DNA of 64,000 bases from DASXUC01 sp036505015 (GCA_036505015.1 DASXUC010000116.1:1-64000), one strand, 5' to 3'; positions 52,941 through 61,307 are shown, numbered from the stretch's first letter. Translations and numbers: made by a program. Notes: generated by a model from the letters alone, not told the origin.

Positions 52941-53042
52941 TTCGTGAATCGTGAATCGTGAATCGTGAATAGTTCACCGGGCATGGTGGGCGATTTCCGA
53001 AGCATGAGTTCGATTCACCACTCACGATTCACCATTCACGAA
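52941..53042. repeat. Tandem-unit inverted intergenic element (GTGAATC type)
   Basis: The left arm (52941-52972) contains four units of CGTGAAT; the right arm (53009-53042) iterates ATTCACGA/ATTCACCA, the inverted complement. It fills the gap between lptB and the LptF/G gene, whose GTG start is nine bases beyond the right arm. Confidence 0.7.
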
Positions 53043-53050
53043 GGCAAGGT

Positions 53051-54121
53051 GTGAGTGTGGGCCTGCTGGACCGTTACGTCTGGAAGCAGCTGCGCGGCGT
53101 CTTGCTGTTCGGTGTGGCGTTCTTTACGACGTTTCTGATGGTGAACCACCTGTTCGGCCTGGCCCGCCTCAATCGCGAGGGGGGCTTCACGTTCGCCCTG
53201 CTGGAGCTGACCGCGTACCGCGTTCCGTTCTTTGCGGTGTACAGCTTCCCGATGGCGACGCTGCTCGCCTCGCTGCTGGCCGTCGGAAGGCTCAGCGACG
53301 GGCAGGAGATCACCGCTATGCGCACCAGCGGGATCTCGCTGCGGCGCATTGCCGTGCCCATGGTGATCGCGGGGCTGGTCATCAGCGCCACCTCCGTGCT
53401 GGCCAGCGAGTTCGTGGTGCCGGTCTCGGAAGATGCCTATCGCCAGGCGTTCGCGCGTACGATCCGCGGCCAGAGCACCGTGCAGCGCCTGCTGTTCCGC
53501 GAGGTGACCGGCGGCATCGAGTCCGCGTTCTTCGTGCGCCGCTTCCGCGTGGCCGACGGTGAGATGGAAGGCGTGGTCGTCAACCAGCTCGAGGGAGGCA
53601 CGCTGCGCCGCGTGATTGAAGCCGCGCGCGCCAGGTACATCAACGGCGAGTGGGTGTTTGAGGACGGGACGATGCACTCCTTCTCCGGGGAGACCACCGT
53701 GACCAGCCGCTTCGATCGTCTGCGCGTGCAGCTTCGCCGGACGCCGAGGGAAGTGGCCGCGGAGCAGCGCGATCCATCGGACATGACGATCCGCGAACTG
53801 CAGACGTTCATCCGCCTGCTGCGCGGCACGGGCCAGCGCCTTGCCCCGTACACGGTGGAACTGCAGTCGAAGCTGGCGTTGCCCTTCTCGGCCGCGCTGT
53901 ACGCGCTGCTGGCGCTGCCGCTGGGCCTGCGCCCCCAACGCTCCGGCCGCGCCATCGGGCTGGGCCTGACCGTGGTCGTGCTGGTGGCCTACTATGTCCT
54001 CAGTTCGGTGACCGTCACGCTGGGATTGAACGGCCGTCTGAGCCCCGTGGCGGCGGCCTGGCTGCCCAATCTCGCCCTCGGCGCGGTCGGGATTGCGCTG
54101 CTGTGGAGGGCGGACCACTGA
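53051..54121 (+). CDS. LptF/LptG family LPS export permease
   Basis: A 356-residue YjgP/YjgQ-family permease. N-terminal LLDRYVWKQLRGVLLFGVAF and MATLLASLLAVGRLSDGQEI, a periplasmic jelly-roll domain (about 130-270), and C-terminal TM helices (SKLALPFSAALYALLALPLG, GLTVVVLVAYYVLSSVTVTL). Proteobacteria have two paralogues, LptF and LptG; only one is seen here, so it may act as a homodimer or the second may be elsewhere. GTG start at 53051, alternative GTG 53057. Confidence 0.93.
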   Translation: MSVGLLDRYVWKQLRGVLLFGVAFFTTFLMVNHLFGLARLNREGGFTFALLELTAYRVPFFAVYSFPMATLLASLLAVGRLSDGQEITAMRTSGISLRRIAVPMVIAGLVISATSVLASEFVVPVSEDAYRQAFARTIRGQSTVQRLLFREVTGGIESAFFVRRFRVADGEMEGVVVNQLEGGTLRRVIEAARARYINGEWVFEDGTMHSFSGETTVTSRFDRLRVQLRRTPREVAAEQRDPSDMTIRELQTFIRLLRGTGQRLAPYTVELQSKLALPFSAALYALLALPLGLRPQRSGRAIGLGLTVVVLVAYYVLSSVTVTLGLNGRLSPVAAAWLPNLALGAVGIALLWRADH

Positions 54122-54232
54122 CGCGGGATCGCGGGATCGCGGGATCAGGGGATCGCGAACGTCTCGAACCCATTCGCCGCGGGGACGCTGGCAGTGCATT
54201 CCCGCGATCCCTCGTTCCCGTGTTCCCGCAGT
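54121..54232. repeat. Tandem-unit inverted intergenic element (GGGATCGC type)
   Basis: The left arm (54121-54157) has four GGGATC units; the right arm (54201-54232) carries CCCGCGATCCCTCGTTCCCG-type inverted units. It starts at the last base of the LptF/G stop and runs into the glycosyltransferase start region. Confidence 0.6.
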
Positions 54233-54930
54233 TATCGGTGATCGTCCCCACCTATAACGAGCGTGATTCTCTCCCGGGCTTGCTGTCGCGGCTGGAAGAC
54301 GTTGCACGACAGCTTCCTCTCGAAGTACTCATCGTTGACGACGCCTCACCCGACGGCACCGGCGCGCTGGGCGAGGACCTTGCGCGTGCGAGTCCGGTGC
54401 CGGTCGTCGTCATCCACCGCTCAGGCAAGTCAGGACTCGCCTCGGCCGCCATCGACGGCGCGGCCGCGGCGCGGGGCGGCATCGTCACGGTGATGGATGC
54501 CGACCTGTCGCATCCCCCCGAGTCTCTGCCCGCGCTGGCAGCGGCTGTCGAGCGGGGTGCCGATGTCGCCGTCGCATCGCGCTACGTGCGCGGGGGTGGG
54601 ATCGAGTCCTGGCCCGCGGCGCGCAGGATGCTCAGCCTGGCGGCGACCGCTCTGACGCGCGCGGTCTTAGGCCTGCGGGTGCGCGATCCGCTCTCGGGAT
54701 TCTTCGCCGCGCGCGGCGAGCTGCTCCGCGACCGGCCGTACCGCGGGCTGGGGTACAAACTCCTGGTGGAAGTGCTGGCGTATCACCCGCGCGCTGTGGT
54801 CGTCGAGATCCCGTATCGGTTCGTCGATCGGGCGCACGGATCCAGCAAGCTCTCCCTGGGCGAGATCCGAGCGTTCTTTTCGCTGCTGGCCGGTCTGTGG
54901 GCAGACCGGCGGCGTGCCCCGCGCGGTTGA
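54220..54930 (+). CDS. Family 2 glycosyltransferase (polyprenyl-phosphate mannosyl/glucosyl type)
   Basis: A GT2 enzyme of the DPM1-like group: LSVIVPTYNERDSLPGLLSR, LEVLIVDDASPDGTGALGED, VTVMDADLSHPPESLPALAA (DxDxSHPP), and ASRYVRGGGIESWPAARRML. These transfer a hexose from a nucleotide sugar to polyprenyl phosphate. No C-terminal TM is apparent. The frame is open back to GTG 54103, but the extra residues are translated tandem repeat, so I prefer GTG 54220 or 54238. The next gene follows closely. Confidence 0.88.
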   Translation: MFPQLSVIVPTYNERDSLPGLLSRLEDVARQLPLEVLIVDDASPDGTGALGEDLARASPVPVVVIHRSGKSGLASAAIDGAAAARGGIVTVMDADLSHPPESLPALAAAVERGADVAVASRYVRGGGIESWPAARRMLSLAATALTRAVLGLRVRDPLSGFFAARGELLRDRPYRGLGYKLLVEVLAYHPRAVVVEIPYRFVDRAHGSSKLSLGEIRAFFSLLAGLWADRRRAPRG

Positions 54931-54967
54931 AGGCACGTACAATGAGAGGGATGGTCCCGGCCTGGTC

Positions 54968-55891
54968 ATGGAAATAGGCGTCCTGCTCATCCCGGTGCTG
55001 GTGCTCGTCAGCGGGGCGATCGCTCTCGTCGGCAACCGCATCGGGCGCGAGATCGGCCGCCGGCGGTTATCGCTGTTTGGGCTGCGTCCCCGGTACACCG
55101 CGCAGATCGTGACGGTCATCAGCGGCATTCTGATCACCGCGACGACCCTCACCGTTGTCCTGCTCCTGTCCCAGGAGGCGCGGGTGGCCCTGTTCCGCCT
55201 CAACAGCGTCCTTACGGAGACCCGCAGGCTTGAGGCGGAAATCAAACAGCAGGAGGACCGGTTGAAGCAGCTGGCCCTGGGAGAGATCATCTACCTCAAC
55301 AACCAGGAGGTCCTCCGCGAGGTCATCGACGGCCGTCTTCCCCTGCGGGCCCTCCAGCAGCGGGTGCAGGCGATGGTCCAGCGGGCCAGCGAGCTGGCTG
55401 CTGACAGCGGAGCCGGCGCGGATGGGAGCGGCAACGTGATCGTCCCGAGCCCACCGAACATGACCTGGGCGAAGATCGATGAACTCATCGACGTGCGGGA
55501 CACGGAGACCGTGGTCCGGCTGGTGTCCAGCCAAAACACGCTGCGCGGCGAGCCCCTGCCGGTGTTCGTGCAGCTGTTTGACAATCGCCTGGTGTACCAC
55601 AAGGGCACCGTCCTTGCCCAGGCGCAGATCGATGGGCGGCGCTCACGCGACGACATCGGCCAGGCGCTGCTGCGACTGGCCGATCAGGCGGGCCGCCAGG
55701 CGCGGGGCAAGGTCCTCTCCCCGCCCTTTACGCTGATCTCCGCACCCCCCGCCGCCGGCGTCGATGTCGACGACCAGCGCGCCGCCATCACACGGCTGCA
55801 GCAGCTCAGACGCACGGCCACCGTGGTGGTGATCGCCGCGCAGGACGTGCACACGATCGGGCCGCTCATCATCCGCTATCGGGTCCAATAA
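54968..55891 (+). CDS. DUF3084 domain-containing membrane protein
   Basis: A 307-residue protein with two N-terminal TM segments (LLIPVLVLVSGAIALVGNRI and TVISGILITATTLTVVLLLS) that flank the conserved GREIGRRRLSLFGLRPRYTA. A coiled coil (about 88-115, LTETRRLEAEIKQQEDRLKQ) and an alpha/beta domain follow, ending TVVVIAAQDVHTIGPLIIRY. DUF3084 proteins occur in Cyanobacteria, Deinococcus relatives and similar diderm lineages; function unknown. ATG 54968 preferred; TACAAT (54939-54944) could be a -10 box. Confidence 0.88.
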   Translation: MEIGVLLIPVLVLVSGAIALVGNRIGREIGRRRLSLFGLRPRYTAQIVTVISGILITATTLTVVLLLSQEARVALFRLNSVLTETRRLEAEIKQQEDRLKQLALGEIIYLNNQEVLREVIDGRLPLRALQQRVQAMVQRASELAADSGAGADGSGNVIVPSPPNMTWAKIDELIDVRDTETVVRLVSSQNTLRGEPLPVFVQLFDNRLVYHKGTVLAQAQIDGRRSRDDIGQALLRLADQAGRQARGKVLSPPFTLISAPPAAGVDVDDQRAAITRLQQLRRTATVVVIAAQDVHTIGPLIIRYRVQ

Positions 55892-55898
55892 TCCCGCC

Positions 55899-56001
55899 CA
55901 GGTTTCAGATATCGGGTGTCAGGTTTCAGGTCTCAGGTCTCAGACAAACGTGGGCTGGCGTCGAGAATCTGACATCTGACACCTGAGATCTGACACCTCA
56001 G
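55899..56001. repeat. Tandem-unit inverted intergenic element (TCAGGTYTCAG type)
   Basis: The left arm (55899-55943) iterates GTCAGGTTTCAGGTCTCAGG; the right arm (55965-56001) is the inverted iteration (ATCTGACATCTGACACCTGA, then GATCTGACACCTCAG). It lies directly before the cobalamin riboswitch. Confidence 0.7.
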
Positions 56002-56002
56002 A

Positions 56003-56275
56003 AGGTTCCCCAGCCTGGGAGTGGAATCACCCTAATCAAGGGCGTGGGTTCCCCACACACCGTGGGGCGAAGAGGGAAGTCCGGTGAGATTCCGGCGCGG
56101 TCGCGCCGCTGTAACCGGCGAGCCCCGTACCAAGTCGATAGACCGATTGCTCGATCCGCACCCTGTGGCAATCGACTTTGGTACGGGGCGAGTCGCTCCT
56201 TAGCTAGCGCCACTGTCTTGTAGACGGGAAGGCGAGGAGCCGATTAGCCGGGAGCCAGAAGACCTGCCCACCCTG
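56003..56275 (+). promoter_or_regulatory. Cobalamin riboswitch
   Basis: The conserved core is clear: GGGAAGTCCGGTGAGATTCC near 56071-56092, GCTGTAACCGG, and the B12 box GCCAGAAGACCTGCC (56254-56268). It regulates the receptor gene 42 bases downstream, normally shutting it off when cobalamin is plentiful. A long added stem lies within the aptamer: CCCCGTACCAAGTCGAT (56124-56140) pairs with ATCGACTTTGGTACGGGG (56172-56189). Confidence 0.92.
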
Positions 56276-56316
56276 GGAGATCGCCACACGCCTTCGCGGC
56301 AGAGGAGGTGGGCGGA

Positions 56317-58146
56317 ATGAGGCTGCGCGTGGTGCCTGCGGTCTGTGCGATCGCAGGTATGTTGTGTGCGCTGACGTGGACTCCCCCGGTACGCGGTCAG
56401 GAACCCCCGGAATTCGAGGGCGAAGAAATCGTGGTCCCCGGACGCCGGAGCCAGTCGACGGCGACGACGCCGGCGTACGTCACGGTCATCCCCGGCAGTC
56501 TGCTCCGAGCGCTCGGGTTCCTCACGCTGGCCGATGCCCTGCAGTTCTTCGCTGAGATCAACGTCCGCAGCGCCGGATCCGGACCGGGCGGGCTGCAGCA
56601 GGTGTCGATCCGGGGCTCGTCGCCCCAGCAGGTCCTCATCTTGATCGATGGGGTCCCCCTCAACGGGACATCCCAGTTCGGCATCAATCTCAGCACGATT
56701 ACCCTTGCCGACGTCGACCGGGTGGAGATCTTACGCGGACCGTACTCGGCCATCTACGGCAGCGGGGCGCTGGGAGGCGTGATCAACATCGTGACGCGCG
56801 GCGATCCCCAATCCGAGGGCTCGCTGGCGGGCACCACCACCCCCGGGGCGCAATTCGCCGTGCGGATCGGGCGGAAGTTCCCCGGGGGGACCATCAGCCT
56901 GGGGGCGGAGCGTCTCTGGACGCAGGGCGACCGGCCCAACTCCGACGCGCTGCGCTGGACGGCCGGCGGGCGCATCGTGTTCCAGCGCAGCCCCACCGCG
57001 CAGCTGACCCTGCTGCTGCACCACACGTCCGGGGAAGGGGGAGCGCCGGGCAGCACGGTGTTTCCATCATTGACAGACAGGGTCTCCGACGGCCGGACGG
57101 TTGGCAGTGTCACGTGGACGGTGAAGCAGCCGGAGGGAGGAGAGCGCCAGGCGCGCCTCTGGGGGCTGGCCGACCGGGTCACCTTTCTCTCTCCATCCGC
57201 AGGCTATCGCGCCTTCTCCAACGGCACAGCCGTGGGCATGAGCTGGCAGCAGGTCCGCCAGATCCCCAACGGGCTGCTGACCTGGGGGCTGGAAGGGCAA
57301 CAGGTCTCGTTCGCGTACCGTGACGCCTCTCCGTTCGGCAGTACACGATTCAGCTCGTCCGAGGTGACCGTTGCCGGATATGTACAGTACGACGTCATCA
57401 TCCGCGAGAAAACGCTGCTCGGGGCCGGCCTGCGGTATGACGTGGATTCCCTGTACGGATCCCAGCTCAACCCGCGGGTAGGATTCGTTCATTTCCTGAC
57501 TCCCGCACTGCGGCTGCGGGGAGGGATCGGGCGCACGTTCCGCGGGCCGACGTTTGGGGAGCTCTTCTTCCCCGGATGCAGCAACCCGGGCCTGAAGCCC
57601 GAGTCCGCATGGTCGGCGGACCTGGGTCTGGAGGCGACGGTGCGCCCATCGCTGCAGGTACGTGTGAACGGATTCGCCACGCAGGCACGGAACCTTATCG
57701 TCGGCGGCTGTAACCCCCGCAACGTCGGCCTGGCAGCGGTATCCGGGCTGTCGGGGGAACTCGTCGGCCGGTTGGCCGACCGCTGGGCCGTCAGCGTCAA
57801 CGCCACGTGGACCCATGCCAGCAACCTCCTCACCGGCCGCGCCATCCTGCGCGTGCCGGCCGCGCAGGCCAACATGATCCTGCGTTATACGATCGATGCG
57901 AAAAGGAGTCTTGCGCTCCTGGCGAACTACGTATCAGATCGCACCGACTTGGATTTCTCGGTGTTTCCCGCAAAAGTTGTCTCCCTGACGCCGTATCTCG
58001 CCATCGGTGCCCGCTACGAGCGCCGTCTCGCGGACTGGGTGATCCGTGTCGGAGTCGACAACGTGTTCGACGTACGCTATGCACCGCTGCGGGGATTTCC
58101 GGCGCCTCGGAGGACCTTCTACGTGCAGTTCGGACGGGCATTTTGA
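56317..58146 (+). CDS. btuB: TonB-dependent outer-membrane receptor, BtuB-like
   Basis: A 609-residue receptor under a cobalamin riboswitch, so probably for vitamin B12 or a related corrinoid. Signal peptide (VVPAVCAIAGMLCALTWTPP), a TonB-box-like EEIVVPGRR, plug domain (QVSIRGSSPQQVLILIDGVP, RVEILRGPYSAIYGSGALGG, INIVTRG), then a 22-strand-type barrel ending RTFYVQFGRAF with C-terminal Phe. ATG 56317 has AGAGGAGG ten bases upstream. TonB-like and DUF6580 genes follow. Confidence 0.93.
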   Translation: MRLRVVPAVCAIAGMLCALTWTPPVRGQEPPEFEGEEIVVPGRRSQSTATTPAYVTVIPGSLLRALGFLTLADALQFFAEINVRSAGSGPGGLQQVSIRGSSPQQVLILIDGVPLNGTSQFGINLSTITLADVDRVEILRGPYSAIYGSGALGGVINIVTRGDPQSEGSLAGTTTPGAQFAVRIGRKFPGGTISLGAERLWTQGDRPNSDALRWTAGGRIVFQRSPTAQLTLLLHHTSGEGGAPGSTVFPSLTDRVSDGRTVGSVTWTVKQPEGGERQARLWGLADRVTFLSPSAGYRAFSNGTAVGMSWQQVRQIPNGLLTWGLEGQQVSFAYRDASPFGSTRFSSSEVTVAGYVQYDVIIREKTLLGAGLRYDVDSLYGSQLNPRVGFVHFLTPALRLRGGIGRTFRGPTFGELFFPGCSNPGLKPESAWSADLGLEATVRPSLQVRVNGFATQARNLIVGGCNPRNVGLAAVSGLSGELVGRLADRWAVSVNATWTHASNLLTGRAILRVPAAQANMILRYTIDAKRSLALLANYVSDRTDLDFSVFPAKVVSLTPYLAIGARYERRLADWVIRVGVDNVFDVRYAPLRGFPAPRRTFYVQFGRAF

Positions 58147-58162
58147 CAGGGGGGATCGATCC

Positions 58163-58693
58163 ATGAAACCGAGGACGCTTGCGGTGGTGGTGCTCGTTCT
58201 GGCGGCGGCCGGTGCGCGGCTGCTGCCGCATCCACCGAATGTGACGCCCATCGCCGCGATGGCCCTCTTCGGGGGCGCGTCCTTCGACGACGCCCGCATG
58301 GCCCTCGCCGTGCCGCTGGCGGCGATGCTGCTCAGCGACGTGGTCTTGGGGTTGCACGCCACGATGCCCTTTGTCTATCTGGGTTTCCTGCTCATTGCCG
58401 GCATCGGCCTGTGGCTGCGGACGCGCCGATCGATCCCGACCATCGCGGCGGGCGCCGTCGTCGGTTCGATCGCGTTTTTCCTGATTACGAACTTCGGGGT
58501 CTGGGCCACGACGACGTTCTACCCAAAGACCGCTGCGGGACTGTGGGCAGCGTACGTCGCCGGGCTGCCGTTCTTCCGGAACACGGTCCTCGGCGACCTG
58601 TTCTACTGCGCGGTGCTCTTCGGCGGGTGGGCGGCGCTGGAGCGGATCGTGCCCTCGCTGCGCACAGGCGCCGCCGTGGCCCAGGGGTCGTGA
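58163..58693 (+). CDS. DUF6580-type membrane protein, candidate transport component
   Basis: A 176-residue protein with five or six TM segments (LAVVVLVLAAAGARLLPHPP, NVTPIAAMALFGGASF, ALAVPLAAMLLSDVVLGL, VYLGFLLIAGIGLWL, AGAVVGSIAFFLITNFGVW, LFYCAVLFGGWAALERI). The pattern NVTPIAAMALFGG and LLSDVVLGLH matches the DUF6580 family, which resembles ECF S-components. It lies 16 bases after the BtuB gene under the same riboswitch, so corrinoid transport across the inner membrane is a reasonable inference. No ATPase is adjacent. Confidence 0.8.
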   Translation: MKPRTLAVVVLVLAAAGARLLPHPPNVTPIAAMALFGGASFDDARMALAVPLAAMLLSDVVLGLHATMPFVYLGFLLIAGIGLWLRTRRSIPTIAAGAVVGSIAFFLITNFGVWATTTFYPKTAAGLWAAYVAGLPFFRNTVLGDLFYCAVLFGGWAALERIVPSLRTGAAVAQGS

Positions 58694-58715
58694 GACTCGC
58701 TCGAGGCGCCTGCTG

Positions 58716-59534
58716 ATGCGGCGGCTGCGCGCTTGGCGAGCGGCGGTCGCTGCCGCCGTCGCGGTCGTGGCTGGGCTGGCCCTGACCCCCCTGCATGCCC
58801 CCATCGCTGACCTCGCCGTCCGTTCCGGCCGGTTGTTCGCTCCTGCTCCCACCGCGGCTGAGGAAGGGGATCCGATTTCGACCGCGCTTTCGGCCGCGCC
58901 CTCCCGTCTGCCCATATCGCCGCGCACCCGATCACCACGCGCGGTCGGGTCCATCCAGTCCCATCGGTCCGCCACCGCATCGTCCGCTCCGGCGCACGCG
59001 CGCGGCGATCCCCGGCCAACTGCGAAGCATTCAGGTGTTGCGCGCCGATCCGGCGTCTCTCGCGTGCAGGCTCCGATCGCCTCGCATTCAGGTCCGGTCC
59101 GCGAAAGTCAGAGGACGCCGGAGGACCTTGCCGCTGCAGTATCCGTCCCGGTCACCCTGCCGGAGGCCACCGGGCCAGATCCCGAGGTCTCAGAGGTCGC
59201 CGGGACGCCGCCCATCGTCCATGCACCCCAGATCACGCCTCCCGTGCCGCTGGATGAGCCGCCGCTGGATCCGGTCATGAAGGCTTCCGCCAGCACCACG
59301 GCCGCGGGGGCGGTAGGGCTCGAAGAAATTTCAGTCCGCGGAAGGCTCCGGGTGAAGATTCTGGTCCGTGCCGATGGCACGGTCGGCGGGGTCGAGGTCC
59401 TCGTGTCATCAGGAGACCTCGTGCTGGACGAGGCTGCGCGGCGGGGGCTGCTTCGGTGGCGGTTCGAACCGGCGCGGCGCGACGGAACGCCGATCGACGC
59501 CTACCTGCTGCTGTGGATTACCTTCCGTGAGTGA
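58716..59534 (+). CDS. TonB-family energy-transducing protein
   Basis: A 272-residue protein with an N-terminal membrane anchor (WRAAVAAAVAVVAGLALTPL), a long Pro/Ser/Arg-rich periplasmic region and a C-terminal TonB domain (RVKILVRADGTVGGVEVLVS, RRGLLRWRFEPARRDGTPID, AYLLLWITFRE). It likely transduces proton-motive force to the BtuB-like receptor encoded upstream. ExbB/ExbD are not in the window. The next gene overlaps its stop by eight bases if GTG 59527 is used. Confidence 0.82.
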   Translation: MRRLRAWRAAVAAAVAVVAGLALTPLHAPIADLAVRSGRLFAPAPTAAEEGDPISTALSAAPSRLPISPRTRSPRAVGSIQSHRSATASSAPAHARGDPRPTAKHSGVARRSGVSRVQAPIASHSGPVRESQRTPEDLAAAVSVPVTLPEATGPDPEVSEVAGTPPIVHAPQITPPVPLDEPPLDPVMKASASTTAAGAVGLEEISVRGRLRVKILVRADGTVGGVEVLVSSGDLVLDEAARRGLLRWRFEPARRDGTPIDAYLLLWITFRE

Positions 59535-60777
59535 CCGGCCGATGGTCACCGCGGCGGGCGACGCGGCGCCTGCCGCCGGCATCGGTGCGCCAGAGATCGT
59601 GCGCCGGATCCAATACGGGGTTCTGCTCGGAACCGCCGCCTTCTACTCCGCGGGGTACGCCGCCGTGGGCCTCGTGGCGATGCTGGCCGCGCTGGTGGCC
59701 GAGGCGATCGTGACCCGCCGGCTGCCGTGGCGGCGCAGCGCGCTGGACCCATACCTGGGGGCGTTTGTGGGCGGGTTCGTGTTGTCCGGCCTGCTGTCCA
59801 CGTACCGGTCGGTGGCAATAGGATCCGCAGTGCTCGCGGCGCTGTCCATTTACGTGTCGTACGGGCCCCTCTACCGGGCGACCAGCGACGATCAGCGATT
59901 TCTCATTCCATATCTCTGGACCTGGTATATCGGGGGCGTGCTGGCCGCGGGGGTCGCCATCGTCCTGTTCGTAGTCCAACACGCCGCGCAGGCCACGCTG
60001 CCCGCGCTGGGTCCCAACGGCCTGGGCAGCACGCTCCTGGTCGCCCTGATCCTGGGCGGTGGCATGGTGCTGACGACGAGATCATTGCTGCGCTACGCGG
60101 CCGGCATCGGTGTGCTGGTTGTCGCCATCGCCCTCGCGTTTACGACATCGCGCGGCGCCTGGCTGGGCGCCGCGTCGGGACTCCTCGCGCTGCTGCTGCT
60201 GTCCTGGCGCCGCCTCTGGCGCGTCTTTCTGGCCGCGGGGGTTGTGATCGTCGTATCCCTGGCACTGATGGGTCCCGAGGCCGCGGTGCTGAAGAAGAAG
60301 GTCGTTTCGATTGTCAGCATCCACAAGAACGAGGGACGGGTGTTCCTTGCGAGATCGGCGCTCGCGATTGCCGCGGATCACCCCCTGGTGGGCTCCGGAC
60401 TGAATACGTTCGTGCTGCTCCATCCCCATCCCAGCCTCGCCGGCGAGCGGTTCGCGAAAAAGCCCGCCGCCCGGGCGACGCCGTACGCGCACAACGTGCT
60501 GCTCAACATGGCCGCGGAAGGCGGCCTGCTGGGCCTCGGGGCCTTCATGGCTATGCTGATCCGGGGAGGGGTCGCAGGCTGGCGTTGGTACGCCGCATCA
60601 TCGGGCCCGGACCGCGCCGCCTGCGCCGCGGTTCTCGCCGCGTTCCTGGGCCTGCTTGTCCACCAGCAGTTCGACGGGACGGTGCTGTCCGTCCACATCG
60701 GCGCGGGTCTGTGGTTCCTGCTGGCGATCATGATGGTTAACGAGGCCCGCGTCCGCCGCGTGCGGAGTGTGCGGTGA
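59527..60777 (+). CDS. O-antigen ligase family (WaaL-like) membrane protein
   Basis: A 416-residue polytopic protein of the Wzy/WaaL superfamily with about ten TM segments. The characteristic periplasmic loop carries HPLVGSGLNTFVLLHP, followed by RATPYAHNVLLNMAAEGGLL and GLGAFMAML. It could ligate O-antigen to lipid A-core or polymerise a surface glycan. Starts at GTG 59527 (overlapping the TonB stop) or ATG 59542 are possible. The next gene overlaps it by four bases. Confidence 0.85.
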   Translation: MSDRPMVTAAGDAAPAAGIGAPEIVRRIQYGVLLGTAAFYSAGYAAVGLVAMLAALVAEAIVTRRLPWRRSALDPYLGAFVGGFVLSGLLSTYRSVAIGSAVLAALSIYVSYGPLYRATSDDQRFLIPYLWTWYIGGVLAAGVAIVLFVVQHAAQATLPALGPNGLGSTLLVALILGGGMVLTTRSLLRYAAGIGVLVVAIALAFTTSRGAWLGAASGLLALLLLSWRRLWRVFLAAGVVIVVSLALMGPEAAVLKKKVVSIVSIHKNEGRVFLARSALAIAADHPLVGSGLNTFVLLHPHPSLAGERFAKKPAARATPYAHNVLLNMAAEGGLLGLGAFMAMLIRGGVAGWRWYAASSGPDRAACAAVLAAFLGLLVHQQFDGTVLSVHIGAGLWFLLAIMMVNEARVRRVRSVR

Positions 60778-61229
60778 GCGGTGCCGATCCCGTCATCCTG
60801 GCCGTCGATCCCGGTCGGGAGAAGTGCGGCATGGCCGTCCTCGACGGAGGGCGGGTGGTGGCACGGGGGGTGCTCCCGATAGATCAGATGGCGGCCACCG
60901 CGCTGCGGTGGGCGCGGGATTTTGGGGCACACACCATCGTGCTGGGCAACCGCACCGGGGCCGCCGACGCGAAGGCGCGCCTGGAGGCCGCCGTATCCGC
61001 CGTCCCGGTCGTTCTGGTCGATGAAGCGGGAACGACTGAGGTCGCGCGGAGGCGGTACTTCGCCGAGCACCCGCCCCGGGGGTGGAGACGGCTGATCCCT
61101 GTCGGCATGCAGACGCCACCCGATCCGTACGACGACTACGTCGCGGTCCTGCTGGCGGAGCGCTTTCTGAGCGACGTGGGCAAGCTGGCGGGGACCTCCC
61201 AAAACGGCAACGTACGCCCGTTCAGGTAG
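60774..61229 (+). CDS. RuvX/YqgF-like RNase H-fold protein
   Basis: A 151-residue protein with the YqgF/RuvC-like RNase H fold: PVILAVDPGREKCGMAVLDG (first acidic residue), HTIVLGNRTGAADAKARLEA, VPVVLVDEAGTTEVARRRYF (second acidic) and the last acidic in PPDPYDDYVAVLLAE. RuvX (YqgF) has been linked to Holliday-junction resolution and pre-16S rRNA processing. It starts with GTG overlapping the upstream gene; an intrinsic terminator follows. Confidence 0.85.
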   Translation: MSGADPVILAVDPGREKCGMAVLDGGRVVARGVLPIDQMAATALRWARDFGAHTIVLGNRTGAADAKARLEAAVSAVPVVLVDEAGTTEVARRRYFAEHPPRGWRRLIPVGMQTPPDPYDDYVAVLLAERFLSDVGKLAGTSQNGNVRPFR

Positions 61230-61275
61230 AAGGAGGAAGGTCAGGGGACGGCGTATAGCACCCTGGGTTAGCTTC

Positions 61276-61307
61276 AGGCCCCGTTTGGGGCTTCTGTGGG
61301 TGTTTTT
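61276..61307 (+). terminator. Intrinsic terminator after the RuvX-like gene
   Basis: AGGCCCC and GGGGCTT form a seven-pair stem around GTTT, and TTTTT follows nine bases after the stem. Confidence 0.55.

Noticed and set aside
52941..53042. Possible CRISPR-like array because of regular short units
   Set aside because: Units are contiguous 7-mers without unique spacers, the second half is inverted, and no cas genes are present.
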